Source: Merdimonas faecis
GTDB taxonomy: Bacteria; Bacillota; Clostridia; Lachnospirales; Lachnospiraceae
Length of the DNA: 64,000 bases
Assembly: GCF_001754075.1 (NCBI RefSeq)
Contig: NZ_MIEH01000007.1
Coordinates: 1 to 64,000, forward strand
Direction of reading: 5' to 3'
This document shows, piece by piece, positions 23,252 to 32,101 of this stretch; within the stretch, counting starts at the first letter, position 1, and each line of letters starts with the position of its first letter. The translations under genes were made by a program, and so were the position numbers. Under the pieces are notes generated by a model. That model saw nothing but the letters and a program-made list of their open reading frames with translations. It was not told the DNA's origin and did not search any database.

Positions 23252-25524
23252 TTTTTCTGCAGTCCCATTGCGATTTTCTCACTGGTAATCGGCAGCTCAT
23301 GAACCCAGATGCCCGTCGCATTGGCAACCGCATGAGCCAGTGCGGGAGCCGGCGTGTTGATCACCACTTCTCCGATGGATTTCGCACCGAACGGTCCGGT
23401 TTCTTCATAGCTGCTTTCAAACTCTACCCGCAGTTTTCCCACATCCAGACGGGTCGGGATCTTATACTGCATGAAGGAATTGTTCAAAAGCTGCCCCTTC
23501 GCTGAATACTGGATGTTTTCATATAAAGCCATACCAATTCCCTGCGCAAGTCCGCCCTCCACCTGACAGCGGCACAGATTCGGGTTCAGAGGCGTTCCAC
23601 AATCTACGACCGCCACGTAATCCAGGATCTCTACATGGCCAGTCTCTTTGTCGACCTCGATCTCCACCATGCCTACCATAAATGGCGGCGGGGAAACCGG
23701 AGAGCTGTTGCTTTCTGTCACCTGCAGCGCATTTGCATTTCCGCACTGTCCTGCCGTGCCGATCTCTTTTAACGTCACCTGTTTTCCGGTACTGCGGTCT
23801 GTGGCCACATGCCCGTCAAATTCAATATCTTCCCGGCCGCAGGACAGCATCTCTGCCGCCTTCTCGCAAATCTTCTCCTGAAGCTTCCGGCAGGCCTTTT
23901 CCACAGCTCTTCCCGTAATATAGGCGGTACTGGAGGCATAGGAGCCGGAGTCATAAGGCGAGGTATCTGTATCCGCCCCGGATACAATGATCTGATCCAC
24001 AGAGCAGTCCAGACACTCTGCCGCCACCTGGGCCAGCGTAGTATCACAGCCGGTTCCCATGTCCGCCGCACCGATGGACAGAGCATAAAGTCCATCCTCC
24101 TCAAGCTTAATGGTGGCAGAGCCCACATCTACATGAGAAATTCCGGATCCCTGCATAGCCATAGCTACGCCCACACTTCTGACCTTTCCATTTCCCATAT
24201 CCCGGCAGGGGATTTTTTCATCCCAGCCGATCATTTCTCTTGCACGTTCCATACAGCGGTCCAGCGCACAGCTGTTTGTCTGCTCGCCATAATAAGCAGG
24301 CATGACTTCTCCTTCCCGCACCATATTTTTCAGGCGCAGCTGTACCGGATCCATCTGAAGCTTCTGTGCCAGTTCATTGACCGCGGTCTCCACCGCATAA
24401 ATCCCCTGGGTCGCTCCATATCCCCGGTAAGCTCCTGAGGACATCACATTGGTATATACCACGTCATATGCAAAGCGGTGTGCCTCCACAGACCCATAAA
24501 GCGGAATGGACTTATGCCCGGACAGCCCCACAGTTGTCGGTCCATGTTCTCCATAGGCGCCCGTATTGGATAATGTATAAAGGTCAATGGCCCGGATCTT
24601 TCCATCCCGGTCAGCACCTACCCTGACAGAAACCTCCATCTCATGCCGCGGAGAAGATGCAATCTGAGACTCCTCCCTGGTAAAGATCATTTTGGACGGC
24701 TTTCCGGTCTTCCAGGTCACAAATGCCGGATACACTTCGGAAACCGAAGTCTGTTTCGCCCCGAATCCCCCGCCGATCCTGGGCTTGAATACCCGGATCT
24801 TTGACTTTGAGATTCCAAGGGCATTCGACAGGATCCTGCGGACATGGAATACAATCTGCGTCGAACTCATTACGTTCAGCCGTCCATAGGAATCCATGTA
24901 GCACACTGTCCGGAAGGTTTCCATCATTGCCTGCTGATTCGCTTTCACCCGGTAGGTTCCTTCTACGACCACATCGCAGTCCTTCAGTACGGCGTCCACG
25001 TCCCCATCATGGCTCTCGCCGCTGGCACACAGGTTCCGGCGGTTGTCTGCCCCTACCGGACACAGGGCTTTCCAGCTTTCCTCCGGATGCACCAGGATAT
25101 CACTGTCTTTTGCCTCGTGAAGATCCAGAATCGCCGGCAGGATCTCATACTCTACCTTGATACGCTTCAGGGCCTGATCTACGCAGGCCTCATTCTTCCC
25201 GGCAACGATAGCCACCGGATCTCCCACATACCGCACATGCGGGTCCAGGATCAGCCGGTCATAGGGACTGGCCTCGGGATAGGTCTGTCCAGCCATGGTA
25301 AAACGCTCCTTCGGCACGTCTTCCCATGTATAAATAGCTTCGATCCCTTCCACCTTTTCCGCCAGATCGGTCCGGATATTTTTAACCATGGCATTTGCAT
25401 GGGGACTTCTCAACACTTTTACGACCAGGCAGTCCTTCGGTGCGATATCATCGGTGAACACCGGCTTTCCTGTCACCAGCGCATAAGCGTCTTTTTTTCT
25501 GATCGGCTGACCTACTGTCTTCAT
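23248..25524 (-). CDS. Xanthine dehydrogenase-type Mo-binding subunit
   Basis: A 758-residue molybdopterin subunit of the xanthine oxidase family. PRIGGGFGAKQ (about residue 249) and SGAYRGYGATQ (about 359) are the cofactor-contacting motifs, and GPFGAKSIGEVVINTPAP near residue 720 carries the catalytic Glu. It hydroxylates purines or other N-heterocycles with water as oxygen source. It is co-encoded with FAD and 2Fe-2S subunits and with YqeB/YqeC/MocA-like maturation proteins, which points to a selenium-dependent molybdenum hydroxylase. Start ATG overlaps the FeS gene stop (ATGA). Substrate is inferred only; nicotinate or purine derivatives are both possible. Confidence 0.88.
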   Translation of the reverse strand: MKTVGQPIRKKDAYALVTGKPVFTDDIAPKDCLVVKVLRSPHANAMVKNIRTDLAEKVEGIEAIYTWEDVPKERFTMAGQTYPEASPYDRLILDPHVRYVGDPVAIVAGKNEACVDQALKRIKVEYEILPAILDLHEAKDSDILVHPEESWKALCPVGADNRRNLCASGESHDGDVDAVLKDCDVVVEGTYRVKANQQAMMETFRTVCYMDSYGRLNVMSSTQIVFHVRRILSNALGISKSKIRVFKPRIGGGFGAKQTSVSEVYPAFVTWKTGKPSKMIFTREESQIASSPRHEMEVSVRVGADRDGKIRAIDLYTLSNTGAYGEHGPTTVGLSGHKSIPLYGSVEAHRFAYDVVYTNVMSSGAYRGYGATQGIYAVETAVNELAQKLQMDPVQLRLKNMVREGEVMPAYYGEQTNSCALDRCMERAREMIGWDEKIPCRDMGNGKVRSVGVAMAMQGSGISHVDVGSATIKLEEDGLYALSIGAADMGTGCDTTLAQVAAECLDCSVDQIIVSGADTDTSPYDSGSYASSTAYITGRAVEKACRKLQEKICEKAAEMLSCGREDIEFDGHVATDRSTGKQVTLKEIGTAGQCGNANALQVTESNSSPVSPPPFMVGMVEIEVDKETGHVEILDYVAVVDCGTPLNPNLCRCQVEGGLAQGIGMALYENIQYSAKGQLLNNSFMQYKIPTRLDVGKLRVEFESSYEETGPFGAKSIGEVVINTPAPALAHAVANATGIWVHELPITSEKIAMGLQKK

Positions 25525-25988
25525 ACCGTACCTCCCTGCTTCTTATATTCCAGAAACGCTTTCATCCCCCGCAGCTGTCCTTCATATCCGGAACAGCGGC
25601 AGAGATTTCCCGCCAGATACTCTTTCATCTCTTCATCTGTAGGATCCGGATTTTCCCGGAACAAAGCGATTGCATTCATGATCATGCCCGGGTTGCAGAA
25701 GCCACACTGCTCTGCTCCCTGATCCGCAATAAATGCCCCAAATTCTTCTGCTTCCTTCTGCAGTCCTTCCAAAGTAGTCACTGCATGTCCATCTGCCCTG
25801 GCCGCCAGTACAGAACAAGAAAGCACCGGCTTTTCATCCAGGAACACGGTGCACAGGCCGCAGCCTGAGGTTTCGCAGCCACGCTTTACACTAAAGCATC
25901 CATGCTCCCGCACAAAATCAATCAGCAGCAGATCAGCCCGGATCTCTTCCTCGATCCGTTTCCCATTCAATGTCAGATTAATCTTCAT
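25521..25988 (-). CDS. Xanthine dehydrogenase-type 2Fe-2S subunit
   Basis: A 155-residue electron-transfer subunit with two [2Fe-2S] clusters. The N-terminal plant-ferredoxin cluster uses GCETSGCGLCTVFL plus VLSC (about residues 40-62), and the C-terminal cluster uses QCGFCNPG (about 100) and NLCRCSGYEG (about 132). It passes electrons from the Mo subunit to the FAD subunit. The gene overlaps the FAD gene by 11 bases and the Mo gene by four. Confidence 0.94.
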   Translation of the reverse strand: MKINLTLNGKRIEEEIRADLLLIDFVREHGCFSVKRGCETSGCGLCTVFLDEKPVLSCSVLAARADGHAVTTLEGLQKEAEEFGAFIADQGAEQCGFCNPGMIMNAIALFRENPDPTDEEMKEYLAGNLCRCSGYEGQLRGMKAFLEYKKQGGTV

Positions 25989-26796
25989 GTCTGCCGCCCC
26001 CTTCCTGTAATTTCATAAGCCCTCTCCGGATCAGCACCCCGCAAAGATGGCTCCTGTATTCGCTTCCTGTACGCATATTGCTTCCCGTCGGGATTTTTTC
26101 TGCCGCAGCTTGTGCAATCCCGGCCAGCTCTTCTTCAGAACAGACTCCTTCCCTGATCTTTTCCGTCTCCGCCTCTGAAAGTTCGATCGCCATTGCTTTC
26201 TGCGGTCTTGCCCCTACAGAAATCCGCGCCTGTTTCCCGCAAAGGCTCATCCCTACTGCCAGCACGGGGAAATCCGTCCTGGCATTTCTGTGGGACAGAT
26301 AAGCGAAGGTCCCGCTCGTTTTCTTTACGATCAGGCGTACCAGGATATCCCTGTCTCTTGGCATTTTTACAAACTCCTCCAGGGGAATGATTCCGCCCCG
26401 GTACAGCTCCACCTTCGTATCCAGGGCTAAAAAGGCCGTCAGCACATCCGAAAAACCAAACCTTCCGAAAATACTTCCGCCCACCGTCGCAAGATTCCGG
26501 AACTGTACACCGACAATATCCTTTACACTGTCTCTTAACATTCCCTGGAACCAGTCATTCAGTCCCTGGTGCAGCTCAATCTGCCTCAATGTCACCATAC
26601 ACCCGATCCGGAATTCTTCATCCGTCTCTTCGATCTGATCAAGCATAAGTCCTGACAGATCTATCGCCGTCTGGATCTGGGCGCTGCTCATCTTCATCCA
26701 GAGCATCCCTCCCAGGAGACGGTTAGATTTTTTCTGATTCAGCTCATAAGCCTGCTGAAGGCTCTCTGCTTTTACATAATTTTTAATTTTCAGCAT
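25978..26796 (-). CDS. Xanthine dehydrogenase-type FAD-binding subunit
   Basis: A 272-residue FAD subunit of the CO dehydrogenase/xanthine dehydrogenase medium-chain family. RLLGGMLWMKM (about residue 25) and TVGGSIFGRFGFSDVLTAF (about 100) fit the FAD-binding motifs, although the first Gly-rich motif is less regular than the usual AGGT/GGTD. I chose the ATG at 26796, which has GGGAG upstream; the longer frame would begin with TTG. It is the first structural gene of the three-subunit hydroxylase. Confidence 0.87.
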   Translation of the reverse strand: MLKIKNYVKAESLQQAYELNQKKSNRLLGGMLWMKMSSAQIQTAIDLSGLMLDQIEETDEEFRIGCMVTLRQIELHQGLNDWFQGMLRDSVKDIVGVQFRNLATVGGSIFGRFGFSDVLTAFLALDTKVELYRGGIIPLEEFVKMPRDRDILVRLIVKKTSGTFAYLSHRNARTDFPVLAVGMSLCGKQARISVGARPQKAMAIELSEAETEKIREGVCSEEELAGIAQAAAEKIPTGSNMRTGSEYRSHLCGVLIRRGLMKLQEGGGRHED

Positions 26797-26846
26797 TTTG
26801 TCTCCCTCATATTTCAAATGTAATCAGCTAAGATTATCAATTATTC

Positions 26847-28337
26847 TTAAGAATTATACCATCTTTCCATCGAAAATGATATGACCACTCCAATATCTGT
26901 CTGTGATTTTTGAAAATACAACAATCGTTCCATCTGTTTCTTTGAAAGGACCTCTGCCTGATTCACCACATAGCGGTATTCACAGTCCACATTCTTTTTC
27001 TGCCCGAATTTCTCCGTCAGACACCTTATTACATCTTGTTCTGTAATAAGATCTTCCGGCAGACGTCCCAGGCTTTGGCAGGCCGTCTCAAAGCGGTGGC
27101 ATTTTTCCCGAAAGCTTTTTCCGACAGCAGATGCTCCTGCCACTCCGATGACCAGGTCTGTTTCCACTGGGATTACCGGTTCAAAAGAGGCCGGGCATTT
27201 CAGCGGAAACCCGTGGCTTCCGTCGGCTTCCACCAGTATCACATCGTACGTTTCCAGCATCCCGCGCGGCACCTCCGGCGAAACGCCTGTAAGCTTTTCT
27301 CCGGAAACACCATTGCCCACAGGCACAAATCCATACCGTCCTTCTTTGTACATATGAGTAGTCGTGGTAACAACAGCGCGGTATCCCGCCTTTTTCAGCT
27401 CCCTGGCAAGCTCATAAATCAGCGTAGTCTTTCCGCCGGCACCCACCACAGCAATCAGCCGGTGCTTTTCCGGACGAATCTTTAGCATACTTATCAGTGA
27501 AAATTCCGGCTTTTCCGCCCCGTTTTTTCTATCCCTACCCTGTCGCAGATACAGGATGGCTTCCAGGACACCGCCCGCAATGCACCGTGCTTTATCTGAT
27601 ATGCTGCTGCACTCCTGTCCTCCCAGCGGCCGGGGATCAATATCCGCCATTTTAAATCCTTCTCTTACCCGGAATCCGTCCGGAAGTATTCCTCTTAATA
27701 TGCCGTCAATCGACGCATTCACCGGATAGCCGCCGATCGTTGCAATCATCTGTCCCTTCTTCACTGCGTCTCCTATGGCCGCACAGCTTCTAAGTGTTCC
27801 CTCCACAGGTGCATAGATGACCCGTTCTTTTGCATAACCGGCAATTTTACCCGGAATTCCGGTGTTGGGTATCGCTGTCCCCTGATAATAGATCCGCCCC
27901 AGGCTGTGCCCACGTTTTGTCTCGATGACCGCATGGACATCCACACCAGCCTCGAAACCCGGCCCCAGCCCGATTGTAATTTCCGCCATGTCCATCCTGG
28001 TACCCAGATTTTTCTTTGCCAGAATGGCGTCTACTACGATCTGAGGCTTCCAGCTTTCGATCCATTCTCCTTCCGGATCCACCAGTACCGGAACATTTCC
28101 CTCTGCCAGTATGTCTTCTGCATTTTCTTCATCCGCAAGTTTTGCCGTGATTCCTTCCACTGTCACTTCTTTTTGGTATACCGCCTCCGAAAAAGAAACC
28201 GTACGCCGGATAGAGGACGGCTTCTCACACTCCAGGGCAGCCACTTCAAATCCGCTGCGATACAGTTTTGCGATCACCCCGGAAGCCAGATCTCCTGCTC
28301 CCCGCACCACCACCCGTATATTTTTCTCTGCCAACAT
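26847..28337 (-). CDS. YqeB-YqeC fusion, selenium-dependent hydroxylase maturation
   Basis: A protein of 496 residues joining two families usually made separately. Residues about 1-270 match YqeB (RVVVRGAGDLASGVIAKLY; DMAEITIGLGPGFEAG; GTAIPNTGIPG). Residues about 290-496 match YqeC (VVGAGGKTTLIYELARELK, a nucleotide-binding loop; VEADGSHGFPLKCP). Both families accompany selenium-dependent molybdenum hydroxylases and are thought to place selenium on the Mo cofactor. The start at 28337 is preceded by AGAGG, which lies inside a hairpin arm. The gene precedes the hydroxylase subunits by 50 bases. Fusion is read directly from one uninterrupted frame. Confidence 0.85.
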   Translation of the reverse strand: MLAEKNIRVVVRGAGDLASGVIAKLYRSGFEVAALECEKPSSIRRTVSFSEAVYQKEVTVEGITAKLADEENAEDILAEGNVPVLVDPEGEWIESWKPQIVVDAILAKKNLGTRMDMAEITIGLGPGFEAGVDVHAVIETKRGHSLGRIYYQGTAIPNTGIPGKIAGYAKERVIYAPVEGTLRSCAAIGDAVKKGQMIATIGGYPVNASIDGILRGILPDGFRVREGFKMADIDPRPLGGQECSSISDKARCIAGGVLEAILYLRQGRDRKNGAEKPEFSLISMLKIRPEKHRLIAVVGAGGKTTLIYELARELKKAGYRAVVTTTTHMYKEGRYGFVPVGNGVSGEKLTGVSPEVPRGMLETYDVILVEADGSHGFPLKCPASFEPVIPVETDLVIGVAGASAVGKSFREKCHRFETACQSLGRLPEDLITEQDVIRCLTEKFGQKKNVDCEYRYVVNQAEVLSKKQMERLLYFQKSQTDIGVVISFSMERWYNS

Positions 28338-28343
28338 AAAAAT

Positions 28344-28393
28344 GCCTCTTTTCGATTCTGATAACGTTATCTTATCATCCTCGAAAAAGAGGC
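28344..28393 (-). promoter_or_regulatory. Hairpin covering the yqeBC ribosome binding site
   Basis: On the minus strand GCCTCTTTTTCGA (28393-28381) pairs with TCGAAAAGAGGC (28355-28344) with one bulged base; the second arm contains the AGAGG of the ribosome binding site. The loop holds a perfect palindrome GATAACGTTATC (28360-28371). It could limit translation, act as an operator, or do both. Confidence 0.5.
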
Positions 28394-28420
28394 ACAAGCT
28401 TTTCCTTTATTTTATAAAAA

Positions 28421-29590
28421 CTACAATACCATTGAAACCAGTTGGAAGATCAGGTTGGCAGCAACACCAGCGCAAAGACCACCTATGGTATGGCTGATGA
28501 TCGCCTTGCCGGTCAGGTGCGGCACCTTCAGCGCAGACATCATACCCACATGAGTACTTAAATATCCGCTCCAGCACATACACATAGCCGTAAATACTGC
28601 AATATCATTTGCGTGTGCTGTTCCGGCACTTACCATCTCAGGCACCAGTCCGATAGCAGCTCCCGCAGCTCCAAGAGCCGTGATCGGAACCGCCACAGCC
28701 GATGCAGATGTAAAGCCAAACAGTGGTTTCAGGATAAACTCCAGCTTTTCTCCGATCCACGGAAGCAGAGCTACACCTTCATAGGCAGCTCCGGTATAGG
28801 TTCCGTCTGCGGAAGGTCCGTTGGTCAGCATCATTACAATGGTACAGATAACCAGTACACCCGGAATGATGGCCATACCAACTTCTACACCATTCTTTCC
28901 TCCATCCAGAAGTGCTTCCAGGAGACGTCCACCTACTCCGCCATTTCGGATCTCTCGCTTATTCAGGATATCATCCGCAGATTCACCGTTTTCTTCTTCA
29001 ATACAATAGCTTTCCGTACCGTATTCTTTTTTGGTAAATGTGGTCATGATCCGTACGCTGACAATACTTCCAATAATCGCGGCGATATTTCCGATCAGGA
29101 CCGCCATTCCCAGATTCTCACCTGGTGCATTGATTCCAAGCATAAATGTGGTAACGATCAGCCCCATACCAAAAGCTGTTCCCAGGTTGGTCAGTGCCGG
29201 GAGCTGGAATTTCTTGAAATATCTGCGGAAATTCCGATCCTCGGCAAGCCCCAAGATTGCCGGGTTGTCGGAAAGATATGTGGTCATAATACCCACAGAT
29301 GCCGCTCCCGGAAGATTATATAATGGCTTCATCAGCGGAGTGATCGCCTTATTTAAGAGTGCGATTACTCCAAATTCGGAAAGTGCTCCGGAAAGCGCTC
29401 CCGCAATGACAGCGATTGCCATAATATTAAAAACTGTATCAATCAAAAGTTCGTACGCGGTAGCCATCATTGTCTGCATCATGTTTGCACCGCCCATTTT
29501 CATTCCGATACCGCCAAAGATAATGGCAAGGAAGATCAGAAATACAAAGGCTTCTGCACTGACTGCTTTTTTAAATCTTTTTGTTTCCAT
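28421..29590 (-). CDS. YjiH-type nucleoside-recognition transporter
   Basis: A 389-residue membrane protein with two Gate-type halves and about ten hydrophobic segments. LSDNPAILGLAEDRNFRRYFKK near residue 105 and the C-terminal MCMCWSGYLSTHVGMMSAL are typical of the larger YjiH-like proteins. I chose the ATG at 29590, with GGGGAA seven bases upstream; a GTG at 29623 is possible. It is first in the molybdenum hydroxylase operon behind its own promoter, so it probably imports the substrate, such as a purine or nucleoside. A substrate has not been shown for close relatives that I know of. Confidence 0.75.
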   Translation of the reverse strand: METKRFKKAVSAEAFVFLIFLAIIFGGIGMKMGGANMMQTMMATAYELLIDTVFNIMAIAVIAGALSGALSEFGVIALLNKAITPLMKPLYNLPGAASVGIMTTYLSDNPAILGLAEDRNFRRYFKKFQLPALTNLGTAFGMGLIVTTFMLGINAPGENLGMAVLIGNIAAIIGSIVSVRIMTTFTKKEYGTESYCIEEENGESADDILNKREIRNGGVGGRLLEALLDGGKNGVEVGMAIIPGVLVICTIVMMLTNGPSADGTYTGAAYEGVALLPWIGEKLEFILKPLFGFTSASAVAVPITALGAAGAAIGLVPEMVSAGTAHANDIAVFTAMCMCWSGYLSTHVGMMSALKVPHLTGKAIISHTIGGLCAGVAANLIFQLVSMVL

Positions 29591-29637
29591 GTCATTCCCC
29601 ATTTCTTTTGTTATTTTTTTCACAGTTGATCTTTCTT

Positions 29638-29666
29638 ATCATACCGGATATGTTAAAAAAAATCAA
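29638..29666 (-). promoter_or_regulatory. Promoter of molybdenum hydroxylase operon
   Basis: On the minus strand TTGATT (29661-29666) and TATGAT (29638-29643) are 17 bases apart, 48 bases before the transporter start. Confidence 0.65.
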
Positions 29667-29716
29667 CTACTTTTTTCAAACAGGGAATACTTCTGTGTAA
29701 AAAAGTTTATTTTTTG

Positions 29717-30949
29717 CTATTTTCCAGCTTTTTCGTAAACATCCAGAGCTGCTGCCACAGCCTCTCCTGTGGAAACTTTGACGCCATTTCTCAGCATTAC
29801 AGCCTCCAGTGCGCCAAGGAGCAGAAGAATATTCCGTTTCTGGCTTGAATATCCCATGTTCCCGATTCTTAAAATTTTTCCATCCAGTGGTCCAAAGGAA
29901 GTGGCGATCTCAATACCAAACTCGTTTAACAGCATTCCGCGGATTGCTTTTCCGTCCGCTCCCTCCGGAATATTGATGGCAGTTACTACCGGCATCTTGT
30001 GTTCCAGGTCACCGAAAATGGAAAGTCCCATGGCTTTCAGTCCGGCTACCAGCGCCTCGTCGTTTAACTTATGTCTTGCAAAACGGGCTTCCAGTGTCTC
30101 ATTTACGATGCAGCGAAGGGCCTCATGTACTGCATACTGCATACTGGTGGCCTCAGTATGGTGGTTCAGCCTTCTCGGGCTCCAGTAGTCCTCAAGCTGT
30201 GCAAGATCCAGATAGTTGCTTGGGATTCCCGCAAGCTTTCCATCCACATCATCCGTAGTACGGATTCCTTTCTCCACCCGCTTTCTCTTCCTGACGATCT
30301 CCCCGATCTGCTCGTTGTAGGTAATCAGTGCAGATCCGGACGGTGCAGAAATACATTTCTGGGTTCCGGATATACATGCGGACAGTTTCCAGTCGTCTAC
30401 TTTCACTTCCGCTCCGCCCAGCGTGGCAACAGCATCTACGATCAGCAGCGCACCATATTTCTCACAGATCTCTCCCAGCTCATCCAGCGGCTGCATCATA
30501 GAAGTTGAAGTCTCGCCATGAATGCAGGCCACTGCCTTGTAGGAATCTTTTTTCAGGGCATCTTCAATCTCCTGAGGATCAAATACTGTACCCCATTCTT
30601 TTTCCAGCAGGGTAATATCTGCTCCGCAGCGCTCCAGAATCTCTGCCAGCAGATAGCCGAATCTGCCGAAGGCCGGGATCAGTACCTTGTCGCCCGGGCA
30701 GATCGCACCGGTCAGCACTGTCTCCAGACCGCCTCTGGATGTGGTATCTACCAGATATGTCTGGTGGTTCTTTGTCTGGAACACATAGCGCTCCATTTCC
30801 ATAGTCTCATTCATCAGTGCGGTAAACTCCGGGTCAAACTGTCCCAGGATATGTGCGCTCATGGCGCGTAAGACTCTGGGGTCAGCCTCTACCGGCCCCG
30901 GAGTCATCAGTGTACGTGGTGACGGGTTGATTTCTTGAAATTGTCTCAT
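29717..30949 (-). CDS. PucG-like class V aminotransferase
   Basis: A 410-residue PLP-dependent class V aminotransferase of the alanine/serine-glyoxylate type. LMTPGPVEADPRVLRAMS opens the fold (about residue 13), DAVATLGGAEV (about 190) contains the PLP Asp, and SGTQKCISAPSG (about 210) contains the PLP Lys. Bacillus subtilis PucG, a ureidoglycine-glyoxylate aminotransferase of purine breakdown, belongs here. The ATG at 30949 with GAGAGGA upstream replaces a 59-residue longer frame. It sits between the creatininase-like gene and the hydroxylase operon, which supports but does not prove a purine/ureide role; alanine-glyoxylate aminotransferase is the alternative. Confidence 0.83.
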   Translation of the reverse strand: MRQFQEINPSPRTLMTPGPVEADPRVLRAMSAHILGQFDPEFTALMNETMEMERYVFQTKNHQTYLVDTTSRGGLETVLTGAICPGDKVLIPAFGRFGYLLAEILERCGADITLLEKEWGTVFDPQEIEDALKKDSYKAVACIHGETSTSMMQPLDELGEICEKYGALLIVDAVATLGGAEVKVDDWKLSACISGTQKCISAPSGSALITYNEQIGEIVRKRKRVEKGIRTTDDVDGKLAGIPSNYLDLAQLEDYWSPRRLNHHTEATSMQYAVHEALRCIVNETLEARFARHKLNDEALVAGLKAMGLSIFGDLEHKMPVVTAINIPEGADGKAIRGMLLNEFGIEIATSFGPLDGKILRIGNMGYSSQKRNILLLLGALEAVMLRNGVKVSTGEAVAAALDVYEKAGK

Positions 30950-31001
30950 GTTTTCCTCTCCTTTATCTGTATGATTTGCAGGTTTTTCTGTAAAAATACG
31001 C

Positions 31002-31075
31002 AAAAAAGTCCCAAGGAATTTCCACCCTTGGAACTTTCTGCTTAAGAGTATAGCGGGTTTGCAGTGTTTTCGCAA
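31002..31075 (-). promoter_or_regulatory. Promoter followed at once by a terminator (possible attenuator)
   Basis: On the minus strand TTGCGA (31070-31075) and TATACT (31047-31052) are 17 bases apart. About four bases after the expected transcript start a strong stem (AAGTTCCAAGG with CCTTGGGACTT, 31036-31006) is followed by six Ts. Transcripts would stop after about 40 bases unless read-through is allowed. Alternatively, the hairpin simply ends the creatininase transcript. Confidence 0.55.
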
Positions 31076-31103
31076 TATCCAATTTGGATAAAAAATCAGG
31101 TTT

Positions 31104-31910
31104 TTACTTACGATATTCAAATTCAAACTTTACAAACTCATCAATAAACTTCAGTACGTAATCCACCACCGCGTCACAGACCTCTTTTCCCAGCTCAGCC
31201 GTAGCGTCTCTGGCGCTCTTGCTGTAATCCACGCCCGTGGCATGTCCATGCTCGATCAGGTCTCCGGTCTTGGATACATCACGGGTACGAAGATTCAGAT
31301 ATACAGCCGCTCCGTCAAATTCTCCCCGATGCAGGTCCAGGAACCGGATATTGCCAATTTTCTGATTATCCGGGATATGAGCACGCTCTACCTTTACCGT
31401 CTCCGGCGCAATGTGCATCATGACAGCTGTTTCCGTGATGTCTCCGTGACCAATGAGGCCCCACTCCGGATTCAAGTCCCCGGCCACTTCAAACCACTGG
31501 ATATTTGCCACCGGAATATTTTTAAGCCGCAGATACTGTCCTACATCATACAGCGCATTATTGTTTCCGCCATGGCCGTTCAGAAACAGAAAATGTGTAA
31601 ATCCATAGGAAACCAGTTGGTCACAGACTTCCTTTACATATGCCGCAAGTGCTGTCTGTGAAACCGCCATAGTCCCCGGGAAATCCGCATGATAAAGGGC
31701 ATGTCCGTATGGGATCACCGGCGCCACCAGGCCTTTGTCTGTCTTCTCTCCAACTTTCTTAGCCAGATATTCCGCCACGATCCAGTCCGTTCCGACAGGA
31801 AGAGCCGGACCATGCTGTTCCGTGCTTCCCACAGGGATGATCGCCAGTTTTTTTGTTTTCAACGCTTCCTGATTCTCTTCCCATGTGTTTTCAAAAATAA
31901 AGTTGCTCAT
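31104..31910 (-). CDS. Creatininase-family amidohydrolase
   Basis: A 268-residue metal-dependent hydrolase of the creatininase family, which opens cyclic amides or acts on formamides. Metal ligands are visible in VGSTEQHGPALPVGTDW (about residues 26-42), YGHALYHADFPG (about 68) and LNGHGGNNN (about 108). The ATG at 31910 has AAGGAGG ten bases upstream. It is the most upstream gene of the minus-strand cluster that includes the PucG-like aminotransferase and molybdenum hydroxylase. Creatinine itself or a purine-derived ring product are possible substrates; neither can be chosen from sequence. Confidence 0.85.
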   Translation of the reverse strand: MSNFIFENTWEENQEALKTKKLAIIPVGSTEQHGPALPVGTDWIVAEYLAKKVGEKTDKGLVAPVIPYGHALYHADFPGTMAVSQTALAAYVKEVCDQLVSYGFTHFLFLNGHGGNNNALYDVGQYLRLKNIPVANIQWFEVAGDLNPEWGLIGHGDITETAVMMHIAPETVKVERAHIPDNQKIGNIRFLDLHRGEFDGAAVYLNLRTRDVSKTGDLIEHGHATGVDYSKSARDATAELGKEVCDAVVDYVLKFIDEFVKFEFEYRK

Positions 31911-32017
31911 ATGCCGATTCCTCCTTTTGTAAAATCTATCTATATCATACGCAAAATACAAATCCGGTGCAAGAATCCGGAACAGCTTTCTTCATATTTT
32001 TTTAATCTGTCCCTCTA

Positions 32018-32047
32018 TAGACAATCCGAAAAAAATTATGCTATCAT
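32018..32047 (+). promoter_or_regulatory. Possible promoter of CmpB-type gene
   Basis: TAGACA (32018-32023) and TATCAT (32042-32047) are 18 bases apart, about 55 bases before the start. Confidence 0.45.
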
Positions 32048-32101
32048 ACCTTTTGAATCTGCTGTTTTACAAAAGAAAGGAAAATCAAAAAAGCACACAT
32101 C

